Assembly: GCA_030430075.1 (NCBI GenBank)
Contig: JAUIGN010000034.1
Location: forward strand, 1-64,000
Source: a bacterium
GTDB lineage: Bacteria; Planctomycetota; Planctomycetia; Pirellulales; Pirellulaceae
Length of the DNA stretch: 64,000 nt
Direction: 5' to 3'
Of the stretch, positions 16,599 through 24,693 are shown in pieces. The first letter of the stretch is position 1. Each line of letters begins with the position of its first letter. Both the position numbers and the translations under genes were made by a program. Under the pieces are notes generated by a model. The model saw nothing but the letters and a program-made list of their open reading frames with translations, searched no databases and was not told the origin of the DNA.

Positions 16599-18608
16599 CT
16601 AGACGGAGGTCGTCTCGACGTGAATCGTCATCCGCTGGTTGGGCTGATAGACGCCGTCAAAGGAAATCGACCACGTCAGCCCATCGTCGTCGGAACATTC
16701 GGTGACTTGCCAGACCGTTCCATCCGAACGCGGCGCGTAACGTTTCCGGCAGAGCATCTCCTTGCCGTTGGCCATCGTCCGTTTCCCGTTCATCTGCATC
16801 ACGCCATCTTCGAGGACGCCCGTGTAACGGACCACGGTACCGTGCTCATCGACCCACGTCTGTTTCCAAGTTTGATCGGCCGGATCGTAGAAGCTGATGC
16901 TGGTTCCCGTTCCCCCTTCAGGATTGGTCCATTTCTCCGTCAGCAGGAAACCCTTCACGTCGACTGTGACGACGCTTTTCCCGACCGTTTCTCCGGACCT
17001 GGTGGCCACGGTCCAGTGGCCCACCAGGAAATCGAGCTGGCGGTAGATTTCGCGCGAGGAAGGTGGTTGGGCTCGAGCGGCGCACTCGAGAAATTCCGGA
17101 TCATCCAGCAACCCGGAGAAGTCGGCGTCCTTGGTGATCGGATCAGAGCTTCTGAAGCCGGCGTCGAGCGACTCTTGCAAGTGTTGGAGCGATTTTTCCT
17201 TGTTACCTTTCAAGGCATAGGCGCAGCTCAGGTTGTAGAGTGCAACCACCTTGGTCGAGGGAAACTCGGTGGCCTTCCGGTGGATCTTGATCGCCTCGTC
17301 CAATTGTCCGTCGGCGTGCAGGGCATACCCCAGCAGAAACCAACTGCGGGCCTCGTTGGGGAATCGGTCGACGATCTTCGCGTAAGCTCTGGCAGCCCCG
17401 CTCCAATCTTTGGACTCGAACGCCTCACGTGCGTCGCGTCGCCATTGGGCCGGGGCATCGACGGCCCGGGCCAGCGGCCCATGGAACAACTGCGCGCCAC
17501 CGCTGCCGTGTTTGCCAATCATCCAGGCACCGCCCGGCAGGATCACAAACGCCAGGACAACGGCCAGCAACCAGTAGATCTTGGCTGGCTTGGATCGGAA
17601 ATGCTCGGATTCCTTCATGATATAGCTGACCCGGTTCTTGGTGATGTCGATTGGACGGACACCCGGCATGGCCAGGGCCGGGCGAATGGTACTCTTGAAC
17701 TCCAGCACGTCCAGCAGCGAGGTCGCATAGACGCTTGGCGGGCAGTTCAGACTGGCGATGACTTCGGCGTCGCAACATCGTTCGCAGACACGGTTGACCT
17801 GCCGGCTGGCCCACCACACCAAGGGATGGAACCACCAGGCGACCTGAGCCAGGAACTGGAGGGCTCCCAGCAGCGTGTCGCCGCGCCGCACATGAATCAA
17901 CTCGTGGGCCAAGATCGGCTCGAGCTGACTGACCGATTTGGCGCGGACCATGATTTCGGGAAGCACGATCAGCGGCCGCAGAATTCCAAACACCAACGGG
18001 CCGTCATGATTCGGGGAAACGACCAGACGGACAGGCAGCCTCACGCCCAATCGCCGAGCCAGCCGCTGCAGGGCGTCCTCCAGTTCGGGAGAGGCCCGAC
18101 ATCCCTCGGCCGTGAACGCACAGGAGAGCCGGTGGAATTTGAGCAAGGCGAGCGACAGAAGGAGACCGGCGCCCACCAGCCAGAGGGCGACTGCGACGCC
18201 GACGGCCGCTGTGCGCGACGTCTGCGACCAGAACCTCTCTGGCGCCGGCAGCCTGGCGGGAGGCAAACCGGCCGACGCTTCCACCTCGCCATCCGCGTCA
18301 GACACTCGGGGCACGAGCGTCAAATGCATGGTGTGCTCCTGCGGCGGTGTCCGGGCCACATTCCAGGGCGGATCCGCCTGAGCGGCCAGCGATGGGGACG
18401 ACGCCTGCAGCCAGGAGAAGACTCCCGTGGGGCTGCTCCACAACGGCGGAGTCAGGCACTTGACGATAACAAGCGCCCATAGCAAATAAGCCACGTGGGG
18501 CCGCCGGCGTAACGTTGTCACAGCAACTAAGCCGACGACCACCACGAGGAGTGTAATCTGCCAAAGCTGCATCCAGAGCAGGCTTTGGAGTTGAGGGCTG
18601 ATATTCAT
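16599..18608 (-). CDS. BlaR1/MecR1-type M56 peptidase fused to TPR and a DUF1579-like domain
   Basis: The 669-residue membrane protein begins with several hydrophobic helices (about residues 15-60 and 125-145). The cytoplasmic-facing M56 metallopeptidase core follows, with HELIHVRRGD at about 235 (HExxH zinc motif) and the downstream ERCCDAEVIA block. Another helix lies at about 341-362. Instead of a penicillin-binding sensor, the C-terminal part has one or two TPR-like repeats (about 385-480) and a domain starting near 521 (YRQLDFLVGHWTV). That start resembles DUF1579 lipocalin-like proteins. Family members sense a signal and trigger cleavage of a BlaI-type repressor. The start codon overlaps the BlaI gene stop by 4 bp (ATGA), so the two are translationally coupled. 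Confidence 0.87.
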   Translation of the reverse strand: MNISPQLQSLLWMQLWQITLLVVVVGLVAVTTLRRRPHVAYLLWALVIVKCLTPPLWSSPTGVFSWLQASSPSLAAQADPPWNVARTPPQEHTMHLTLVPRVSDADGEVEASAGLPPARLPAPERFWSQTSRTAAVGVAVALWLVGAGLLLSLALLKFHRLSCAFTAEGCRASPELEDALQRLARRLGVRLPVRLVVSPNHDGPLVFGILRPLIVLPEIMVRAKSVSQLEPILAHELIHVRRGDTLLGALQFLAQVAWWFHPLVWWASRQVNRVCERCCDAEVIASLNCPPSVYATSLLDVLEFKSTIRPALAMPGVRPIDITKNRVSYIMKESEHFRSKPAKIYWLLAVVLAFVILPGGAWMIGKHGSGGAQLFHGPLARAVDAPAQWRRDAREAFESKDWSGAARAYAKIVDRFPNEARSWFLLGYALHADGQLDEAIKIHRKATEFPSTKVVALYNLSCAYALKGNKEKSLQHLQESLDAGFRSSDPITKDADFSGLLDDPEFLECAARAQPPSSREIYRQLDFLVGHWTVATRSGETVGKSVVTVDVKGFLLTEKWTNPEGGTGTSISFYDPADQTWKQTWVDEHGTVVRYTGVLEDGVMQMNGKRTMANGKEMLCRKRYAPRSDGTVWQVTECSDDDGLTWSISFDGVYQPNQRMTIHVETTSV

Positions 18609-18991
18609 TCGTCCTCTTCGACCTCATGTTCAGTGAGCAATTCGCGAATTGCGCTGATCTCTTCCGCCGTCACACCCCGGTCATTGATCAGATGACGCAT
18701 CAAGGGGATCGCTTCACCGTCGAAGAGACGGTGCATGAAATCGTCAACCGTTTCCCGAATCACCTGGCTCGGTCGGATCTTGGGTGCGTAAACCTTGTTG
18801 CGACCGGTTCGCTGTGAACGCAGGTAGCCCTTCCCTTCCAGGCGGCGTATGTAGGTTTGTACCGTCGAATAGTCCGGTCGGCGCGACTCTGGAATCGCCT
18901 CGAACGCTTGGCCCACGGTGGCCGATCCAAGCTTCCAGATCGCCCGGGCAACCTCCAGTTCGCCCTTCGATAGTGCAGGCCGTTCGCTCAT
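18605..18991 (-). CDS. BlaI/MecI/CopY-family transcriptional repressor
   Basis: The 128-residue winged-helix protein shows LSKGELEVARAIWKLGSATVG, the recognition-helix region DYSTVQTYIRRLEGKGYLRS, then RNKVYAPKI and a C-terminal dimerisation/cleavage region ending HEVEEDE. Family members repress their own operon, and the cognate M56 membrane peptidase relieves repression. The gene is first in a two-gene operon with that peptidase. Two AGTACA-N2-TGTACT-like operators lie in its promoter (19017-19053), which supports autorepression. Confidence 0.93.
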   Translation of the reverse strand: MSERPALSKGELEVARAIWKLGSATVGQAFEAIPESRRPDYSTVQTYIRRLEGKGYLRSQRTGRNKVYAPKIRPSQVIRETVDDFMHRLFDGEAIPLMRHLINDRGVTAEEISAIRELLTEHEVEEDE

Positions 18992-19016
18992 ATCGTCTTG
19001 TCACGCTCCTCATTTA

Positions 19017-19062
19017 AGTACACTTGTACTGAACTTATAAGTACAGACGTACTCAATGTCAA
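19017..19062 (-). promoter_or_regulatory. Autoregulated BlaI-type promoter with two operators
   Basis: On the minus strand there is TTGACA (19057-19062), a 17-bp spacer and TATAAG (19034-19039), a near-consensus sigma-70 promoter 26 bp or more upstream of the BlaI start. Two dyads overlap it: AGTACGTCTGTACT (19040-19053) fills the spacer and AGTACAAGTGTACT (19017-19030) covers the start region. Their centres are 23 bp apart. This is what a BlaI-type repressor site should look like. Binding itself is inferred. Confidence 0.85.
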
Positions 19063-19144
19063 CATAATCTCGAAAAACTTTTTCCTGCCGGTCCGACCTG
19101 CCCGGTCCAAGAGGTTCCGCAGGACGCGGCGTCCTCTTTCGCGG

Positions 19145-19268
19145 ATGATTCATCAGCCGCGAGGCGATCAGCCCACGGTTCCGTTGGCAGCCGAGCCAAC
19201 CGGACGCTAACGCGGATGATTCATCAGCCGTTGGGCGTTAGCCCCGGTTCCGTCTGAGATGCACGGCG
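19145..19268 (+). repeat. R1 dispersed repeat, two head-to-tail copies
   Basis: ATTCATCAGCCGCGAGGCG...CCACGGTTCCGTTGGCAGCC...AACCGGACGCTAACGCGGATG leads straight into a second ATTCATCAGCCGTTGGGCG TTAGCCCCGGTTCCG, then CTGAGATGCACGGC. One copy appears to interrupt or follow another. It lies in the 18992-19348 gap, between the BlaI promoter and the HD gene. Confidence 0.75.
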
Positions 19269-19348
19269 CTCTCGGTAAGTGAATCACAATCGACGACCGC
19301 ACAGCGACTCGCACGGAATGGTCATTCGTGCCTGAATCACCTGTGGGG

Positions 19349-19915
19349 CTATGCGGCGGATGGCGAAAGACCCAGTTGATCCGCGATCTCGGCCATGGCA
19401 TCGATCACGAACTGGATGTGTTCGTTGAGATCGACGCCCAGGTCTTCGGCACCCTGGACGATGTCCTCGCGGTGGACGGCGGCAGCGAAGCTCTTCTGTT
19501 TCATCTTCTTCCGCACGCTCTTGGCCTTCATGCCATGGATACCTTCGGGGCGAACTCGCGCACAGGCGGAGACAAACCCGGCCAGCTCGTCACACGCGTA
19601 GAGGGCTCGATCCAGCCGGGAGACGCGCGGGCAGTCTTCCAGGTAGTCCGCGTGCGACTTGATGGCGTAGATCACGTCGTCGGGATAGCCGCGTTCGGCC
19701 AGAATGGCTGAGCCCTGCAGCGGATGGTCCGGCGGGTCGGGCCACCGTTCGTAGTCAAAGTCATGGAGGAGACCGACGATGGCCCATTTGACTTCGTCTT
19801 CTTCCCACTTCCGCGCGTAGGCCCGCATGGCAGCTTCCACGGCGAGCATATGCCGCCGCAGACTTTCGCTCTGCGTATACTCGCAGACCAGCTCAAATGC
19901 GGCTTGACGGTCCAT
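19349..19915 (-). CDS. HD-domain hydrolase
   Basis: ATG 19915 (MDRQAAFELVCEYTQSES) gives 188 residues. The frame is open further upstream but that part lacks family character. HD-domain features are RRHMLAVEAAMRAYARKW (first His), the LLHDFDYERW motif (HD pair), HPLQGSAILAERG, and IKSHADYLEDCPRVS with a further His. Such proteins are metal-dependent phosphohydrolases. The type with RLDRALYACDELAGFV is common in bacteria as an uncharacterised HDIG-like hydrolase. The substrate is unknown, and nothing adjacent hints at one. Confidence 0.88.
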   Translation of the reverse strand: MDRQAAFELVCEYTQSESLRRHMLAVEAAMRAYARKWEEDEVKWAIVGLLHDFDYERWPDPPDHPLQGSAILAERGYPDDVIYAIKSHADYLEDCPRVSRLDRALYACDELAGFVSACARVRPEGIHGMKAKSVRKKMKQKSFAAAVHREDIVQGAEDLGVDLNEHIQFVIDAMAEIADQLGLSPSAA

Positions 19916-20035
19916 CGCGGTAAGTATGGGAATGGCGAATGTGTCGCGATCACAGCGGTTCGCGTGAGTCCCTGACGAACAGTTCGCTCGCTGTCGGTTC
20001 AAGGCCCCGCGTCACCAGGTTTCGATCACGCGTCG

Positions 20036-21712
20036 TTACGTTTCGATCACGCGTCGAGGCGGCGCGGCTTTTTCTTCCACATTCTGGATCTCACGGAACG
20101 GTTTGCCGGCCTTGTACGTTTCGACTTCGGTCTCCAATTGCTCAAGCTGAGGATTTTTCTGTTCGCGACCCAACTCGACCGCTTTGCTCGACCACTTGAT
20201 GGCGTTCTCGAAGTCGCCCGTTTCCGCGTAGCCGGCCCCCAACGTGCTGAGGATGTGAGCCTCCTGGTAATCGGTGAGCTCGCACGCTTTGGTGGCCAGT
20301 TCGACCGACCGCTTCCCGTCCCGGACCTCGTCGTTGGGTGACGTGGCCAACACCCAGGCCAGGTTGTTGAGCAGGTCCTTGCTATCCGGTTCCAGTTTGA
20401 TGGCTTCTTCGTAGTCCTGGATTGCCTCCGCGTGCTTTCCGATGTTCAGGTGCGCGTCGGCTCGCGTCCGGTAGGCGTCGGGGACTCCTTTGTTCTTCTC
20501 GATCAATTGATCCAGAACATTGATGGCTTTGCGAGGCCGGCTGTCGACGATGTAGTAGCGGGCTAATTGGACCTGGAGGTTGAGGTTGTTGGGTTGGCTG
20601 CGCAGCAACGTCTGCAGATCGGAGATGGCATCACTCACACGGCCTTCCGCGGCCGAAAGGATCGACCGCATCAGAACGGCCTGCGCGAGGCCCGGATTCA
20701 CGCGCAGCGCCTGGTCCACATCTTCCCGTGCCGCTTTGAGCTCGTCAGCTTGCATGTGCAAGGCGGCGCGTGCCATCAGGGCGACAAGGTTGGAAGGGTC
20801 GAGCCGGATCGCTTCACCCAGATCGGCCAAGGCCTTGTCCGGTTTACCTTCGGCTTCATAGATGTTCGCCCGCAAGGTGAAGTTGATTGGCAGATCGGGT
20901 GCCAGCTCCATCGCCTTTTCAATATGCTTGTGGGCCAGGTCGTATTTTTCCAGCTTCGTGAGGGTTTCCGCCAAAGCCTGTCGCGCGGCAACGTTCTCCG
21001 GATCATTCTTGACCAGTGCTTCAATGTCACTGACCGCCTTGTCGAACTGCCCCTGTCCGATCCACAAGGCAGCCCGCGTCTGCCAGGCCTCCGTGTTGCC
21101 CGGATCACGCTCGATTGCCTCGGCCAGATCGGACAGCTGTTGTTCTTGCTCGGCGCGTAACCGGGCCCGCAGCACGAGGGCTTGCGACGCTTGCTTGTCG
21201 TCCTCTCCCAGCAATTCGAGCGCCTGATTCACCCGCTTGACGGCGTCATCGCGGTCGCCGCCGGGAAGCCCCTGAAGTTTGGCGCCGAGCAAATACGCTT
21301 CGGCAAATTTGTCGTCGTATTTGACGATCTTTTCGACGTCCGCCAGCACAACGCGGCGGATCAACTGCCACTGCCGATGCGGGCGAGGCGCTTCAAAAAT
21401 GGCCGCCGATAGTTTCGAGGCGTGCTGCCAAAGCGAACTGACCAGCAACTGCTCGGCAAACTCGGTGTTGTCGTCATCCAGGCCTTTATCCAACGCCGAT
21501 TCGCACAACGCGATGACCTTCTCGATGTCTTCCAACTGCTTGATCGACAATTGAAGCTCGGTCGCTTTGTCCAAGTCTGCTTGGCCGGGATTCTTGGTTT
21601 CGGCGTCGTCGGCGGCAACCTCGTTCACCCAGGCTGCGGGCGCCCAAACGATCGAAGCTGACCAGAGGCACAGCATCACAGCGGCGAGCCGGAGTAGCAT
21701 TTTGAGGTTCAT
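20036..21712 (-). CDS. Exported TPR-repeat protein
   Basis: The 558-residue product has a signal peptide (MNLKMLLRLAAVMLCLWSA, possible cleavage after AWA or VAADD). It is then almost entirely helical repeats. At least seven TPR units can be read, for example NTEAWQTRAALWIGQGQFDK, DLPINFTLRANIYEAEGKPD, NLVALMARAALHMQADELKA, VPDAYRTRADAHLNIGKHAE and SKDLLNNLAWVLATSPN. TPR proteins are protein-interaction scaffolds, and this one would act in the planctomycete periplasm. The C-terminus is polar (EEKAAPPRRVIET). No enzymatic domain is visible. It is transcribed alone, 33 bp or more from the HD gene. Confidence 0.88.
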   Translation of the reverse strand: MNLKMLLRLAAVMLCLWSASIVWAPAAWVNEVAADDAETKNPGQADLDKATELQLSIKQLEDIEKVIALCESALDKGLDDDNTEFAEQLLVSSLWQHASKLSAAIFEAPRPHRQWQLIRRVVLADVEKIVKYDDKFAEAYLLGAKLQGLPGGDRDDAVKRVNQALELLGEDDKQASQALVLRARLRAEQEQQLSDLAEAIERDPGNTEAWQTRAALWIGQGQFDKAVSDIEALVKNDPENVAARQALAETLTKLEKYDLAHKHIEKAMELAPDLPINFTLRANIYEAEGKPDKALADLGEAIRLDPSNLVALMARAALHMQADELKAAREDVDQALRVNPGLAQAVLMRSILSAAEGRVSDAISDLQTLLRSQPNNLNLQVQLARYYIVDSRPRKAINVLDQLIEKNKGVPDAYRTRADAHLNIGKHAEAIQDYEEAIKLEPDSKDLLNNLAWVLATSPNDEVRDGKRSVELATKACELTDYQEAHILSTLGAGYAETGDFENAIKWSSKAVELGREQKNPQLEQLETEVETYKAGKPFREIQNVEEKAAPPRRVIET

Positions 21713-22074
21713 CGAAACTGCTCCAAAATGAAATGCACGGATTCAGGTCACCAAGCCTTCCAGGTCTCGCCATTATGACGGACATTCGGAAGCAACGCTA
21801 TCCGAGTCTGCCTGGCGAACCGCTCAGCCGCTAGCAACTCGCAGGGCCATCCGATCGCCGCGGGAGCGCCAGGGCGGTGTGGGTGTGGAGTGGTTGAGGA
21901 TCGGGTGTGGGGTGGCTGAGGAGGTGTTTCCGCAAGATGGCCCGACGTATCTTGTCATGCACAGCATGACCTACGGAAGGACGGAACCAGGGGGGTGCAG
22001 GAACGGTTGTTGGCGGAATGTAGCGGTATGGGCGGGAAGTTGGTGACGGATCGGTACCGCGACGTCCGGCACGC
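21713..22074. other. Intergenic region with an R2 palindrome
   Basis: These 362 bases lie between the TPR gene start and the stop of the DUF1501 gene (both minus strand). Apart from R2 at 21954-21970 and a short GTG/GGG-rich stretch (about 21870-21925) I see nothing here. Confidence 0.55.
21954..21970 (-). repeat. R2 palindromic repeat, copy 3
   Basis: GTCATGCACAGCATGAC is the exact reverse complement of the 8850 core. It is followed by CTACGGAAG, matching the reversed flank of copy 1. Confidence 0.75.
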
Positions 22075-23520
22075 TTAGAACAGATCGGCGATTGGCCGGC
22101 TGTCTTCCAATAGATTGTACTGGCGGCCAACCTTGTCCCGCGCCGTCAAGTCGTTGATCCCCATGGCATGGTAGACGGTGTGGGTCACGTCCGCCGGCGT
22201 GACGGGAAGATCCGCGGGGTACTCACCGAGCCGGTCGCTGCTGCCGTAGGTCTGGCCGCCTTGAATCCCGCCGCCTGCCAGCAGGTCGGTCAGGCAGTGC
22301 GTCCAGTGATCGCGTCCCTGGCCGGACGCTCCACCGCTGCGGGGGTCTCCGATCTTGGGCGTGCGTCCCATCTCGCTGGTCACCATGACGAGGGTTTCGT
22401 CGAGCAGCCCGCGCTGATGCAGGTCCTCGATCAAGGCCGAGTAACCGCGGTCGAATTCGGGCAGCAAAGAATCCTTCAGGCAGTTGAAATTGTTGCCGTG
22501 GGTGTCCCAGCTACCGGCGCTCCGGCACTTCTTGGCGAGCGGCGAGCCGACGCCTTGACCGAGCCAGAAGACGGTTACGAAGGGGACCCCGGCCTCGACC
22601 AGACGCCGGGCCAGCAAAAGACTCATGCCGTTAACCGTTTCGCCATAGCGCGCGCGCAGCTTGGCGGGCTCCTGCGAAATATCAAACGCCTCGGTCGTGC
22701 TCTCCGACCGCAACAGGGACATGGCACGCTCCTGTTGCTGCGTCCACGTCTGTACCTGGTCAAAACGATCGAAATCACGACGCGCCTCGTTGACCGTCCG
22801 CAACAATTCATGGCGCGTTGTCAAGCGGTCCGCCTGCACGTCACCGTGCAATTCCAGGGAGGGCGCCTGAAACTCCAGCGGTTCTTCCGAGCTTCCCTGC
22901 ACGAAGAACGGATCGTGCTCGATCCCCAGCCGAGCCGCGAACTGGCCGGGGCGCGTGTATGGCTTGCGGCTCGGCATATGCGGCAGGGTGATCAGGCTGG
23001 GCAGCGTCGCGTGACGGGGCCGCTTGCTGGCAACGACCGATCCCATATAAGGCCAGTCGGTTGGGAAGGGGGTCCGGTTGTTGCCTAAGGTGCGAAAGGT
23101 GACATCCGGCACGTGCCCCGTCAAGTTGTGATAGTAGCCGGCGTGGTGGTCGTTCGTGTTGACGGTCCCGGCGACGGAATTGATCAGGGCCAGATGATGG
23201 GCCTGCTTGGCCAGCATCGGCAGATGCTCGCTCAACTGCACGCCGGGTGCCGATGTGGCGATCGGTTGGAACGGCCCTCGATACTCGGCGGGCGCATCCG
23301 GCTTCATGTCCCAGGTGTCAAGATGCGAAGCACCACCGCAGAGAAAGAACAGGATCGTCGATTTCGCTCGCCCTGCTCCACTCGTTGACCTGGCTGGTGA
23401 CACGGCGGGGGCCGCCCGCCCCGGTTTCCCGAATTGCAGGCCGGCGTAGCCGATCCCCGACGCGACCAGAAAAGCCCGCCGATTCATGGCCGGCCAGCAC
23501 GCTGAATCATGATGGTTCAT
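22075..23520 (-). CDS. DUF1501 protein, exported
   Basis: ATG 23520 (MNHHDSACWPAMNRRAF) is preceded by GAGGAG 6 nt upstream and gives 481 residues. The frame stays open to 23814 only because it runs through the R3 array. The leader is MNRRAFLVASGIGYAGLQFG. The body carries typical DUF1501 motifs: ILFFLCGGASHLDTWDMKP, LPMLAKQAHHLALINSV, NDHHAGYYHNLTGH, LLARRLVEAGVPFVTVFW, WDTHGNNFNCLKDSLLPEFD, ETLVMVTSEMGRTPKIG and GRDHWTHC. This is the standard subfamily, unlike the SPSSHETF form of the other DUF1501 gene at 14.4-15.9 kb. No DUF1549/1553 partner is adjacent. Confidence 0.9.
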   Translation of the reverse strand: MNHHDSACWPAMNRRAFLVASGIGYAGLQFGKPGRAAPAVSPARSTSGAGRAKSTILFFLCGGASHLDTWDMKPDAPAEYRGPFQPIATSAPGVQLSEHLPMLAKQAHHLALINSVAGTVNTNDHHAGYYHNLTGHVPDVTFRTLGNNRTPFPTDWPYMGSVVASKRPRHATLPSLITLPHMPSRKPYTRPGQFAARLGIEHDPFFVQGSSEEPLEFQAPSLELHGDVQADRLTTRHELLRTVNEARRDFDRFDQVQTWTQQQERAMSLLRSESTTEAFDISQEPAKLRARYGETVNGMSLLLARRLVEAGVPFVTVFWLGQGVGSPLAKKCRSAGSWDTHGNNFNCLKDSLLPEFDRGYSALIEDLHQRGLLDETLVMVTSEMGRTPKIGDPRSGGASGQGRDHWTHCLTDLLAGGGIQGGQTYGSSDRLGEYPADLPVTPADVTHTVYHAMGINDLTARDKVGRQYNLLEDSRPIADLF

Positions 23521-23619
23521 GGTTGGCTCCTCACTGCGCATCGTAACCGAACCTCGCGCGATCTGCAAAAGCAGAAAGGGGATGCCGGGTGAAACTTGCT
23601 TGGGCAGCAAGCGGAGGCT

Positions 23620-23818
23620 GGTTTCGGCGGGGTCGGAGACCCGCGCCGAGCAAAGGGTCGGAGACCCGCGCCGAGCAAAGGGGATGGAGACCCTCGCCGA
23701 GCAAAGGGGTCGGAAACCCGCGCCGAGCAAAGGGGATGGAGACCCGCGCCGAGCCAGGGGATGGAAACCCGCGCGGAGCAAGCGGTGCAGACCCGCGCCA
23801 CGCAAGCGATGCATGGCC
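23620..23818 (+). repeat. R3 tandem array, 7 units
   Basis: After GGTTTCGGCGG the unit GGTCGGAGACCCGCGCCGAG-CAAAG repeats with a 24-26-bp period. Variants are GGATGGAGACCCTCGCCGAG, GGTCGGAAACCCGCG, GGATGGAAACCCGCGCGGAG and a last divergent GGTGCAGACCCGCGCCACGC. The array fills the space between two minus-strand genes. Confidence 0.85.
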
Positions 23819-23833
23819 GGTCGCTGTCGCCGC

Positions 23834-24688
23834 TCAGTCCAAGCTCGCTTCGAGCACTACCGGGGCCAACCATTCGGCCGCGAAGACGCGGTTGGCCCAG
23901 CCGTGATGTCCGCCGAAATTCCAGCTGCGGGCCATCGCCCAGCGGTAGCCGCACTGCCGCAGCGGCGCCGGGCCGGCCGCCGGCGCCGCGGCGTACCCGG
24001 GATCCGGCGATGGCCGGGCGACATCCCTGGGGTGTTCGGTCGGAGGATCGCGAAAGCCGAACATCCCGGAAGAGACGGTGTGCTTGCCGTCGAACGTGCC
24101 GACCGCCAGCGTCCCCAGACCCAACTGGAACCAGTCGAAGGGCGAGTGAAACGACCAGATGCCACGGCGCGTACGGCGGCGGGCGGCGAGCGTGTCGTGG
24201 TCCGGCGAAGTGGCCGCCGCCAGGAACACCGCGCCGCTGATCTGGCGGTCTGCCAGCAACGGCAGCGTCAGCAAGGTCAGCGCGGCGCCGCCCGAATGCC
24301 CGACCAGCACCACGGGGCGTCCGGGATGGGCGTCCTGGTATTCCATAATCCGCCGCGCGAGGCGGTCCGCCGCCAACTCGTGCCACTTCCGGCTACGGAG
24401 GTGATAGAGCGAATTGAAAAGCCGCCCCGTGGTCCAATCGTGCACTTCAACCGCGCAGTCGATGCCTCCATCGGCAAGGCCCCGCGCGATGTCCAGGTTC
24501 AAGACACTACGCCCCTCGATACCCGGCAGGACGATCACCAGGCCCGCTTCCTGCCGCTCTGCGGTGGCAAGATGATCGACCGACCGACACCACCAATCGC
24601 CGAAGGGCGCCAGTAAGATTCGAAACGTCGACCAGGGGCCCAGCCACCAGCGGGGTCGACGCGCCGCCTTCCGGGTCACCTCAGCCAT
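23834..24688 (-). CDS. Alpha/beta hydrolase, serine nucleophile GHSGG
   Basis: ATG 24688 (MAEVTRKAARRPRWW) gives 284 residues. A frame start 10 codons earlier is possible but lies inside the preceding gene's 3' end. The core has LVIVLPGIEGRSVLNLDIA (oxyanion region), a VHDWTTG segment, RPVVLVGHSGGAALTLL (nucleophile Ser), SGAVFLAAATSPDHDT and a C-terminal FGGHHGWANR with a candidate catalytic His. It begins 5 bp after the aldehyde dehydrogenase gene, so it is probably part of that operon. The product could be a lactonase or esterase acting upstream in the sugar-acid pathway, but this is only suggested by context. Confidence 0.8.
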   Translation of the reverse strand: MAEVTRKAARRPRWWLGPWSTFRILLAPFGDWWCRSVDHLATAERQEAGLVIVLPGIEGRSVLNLDIARGLADGGIDCAVEVHDWTTGRLFNSLYHLRSRKWHELAADRLARRIMEYQDAHPGRPVVLVGHSGGAALTLLTLPLLADRQISGAVFLAAATSPDHDTLAARRRTRRGIWSFHSPFDWFQLGLGTLAVGTFDGKHTVSSGMFGFRDPPTEHPRDVARPSPDPGYAAAPAAGPAPLRQCGYRWAMARSWNFGGHHGWANRVFAAEWLAPVVLEASLD

Positions 24689-24693
24689 GAGCC

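Noticed and set aside
16554..18482. 642-codon open frame on the plus strand
   Set aside because: It is antisense to the M56 peptidase gene, which has clear family motifs.
23521..23814. N-terminal extension of the DUF1501 gene into the R3 array
   Set aside because: The extension is translated repeat sequence. A strong ribosome-binding site and signal peptide support the start at 23520.
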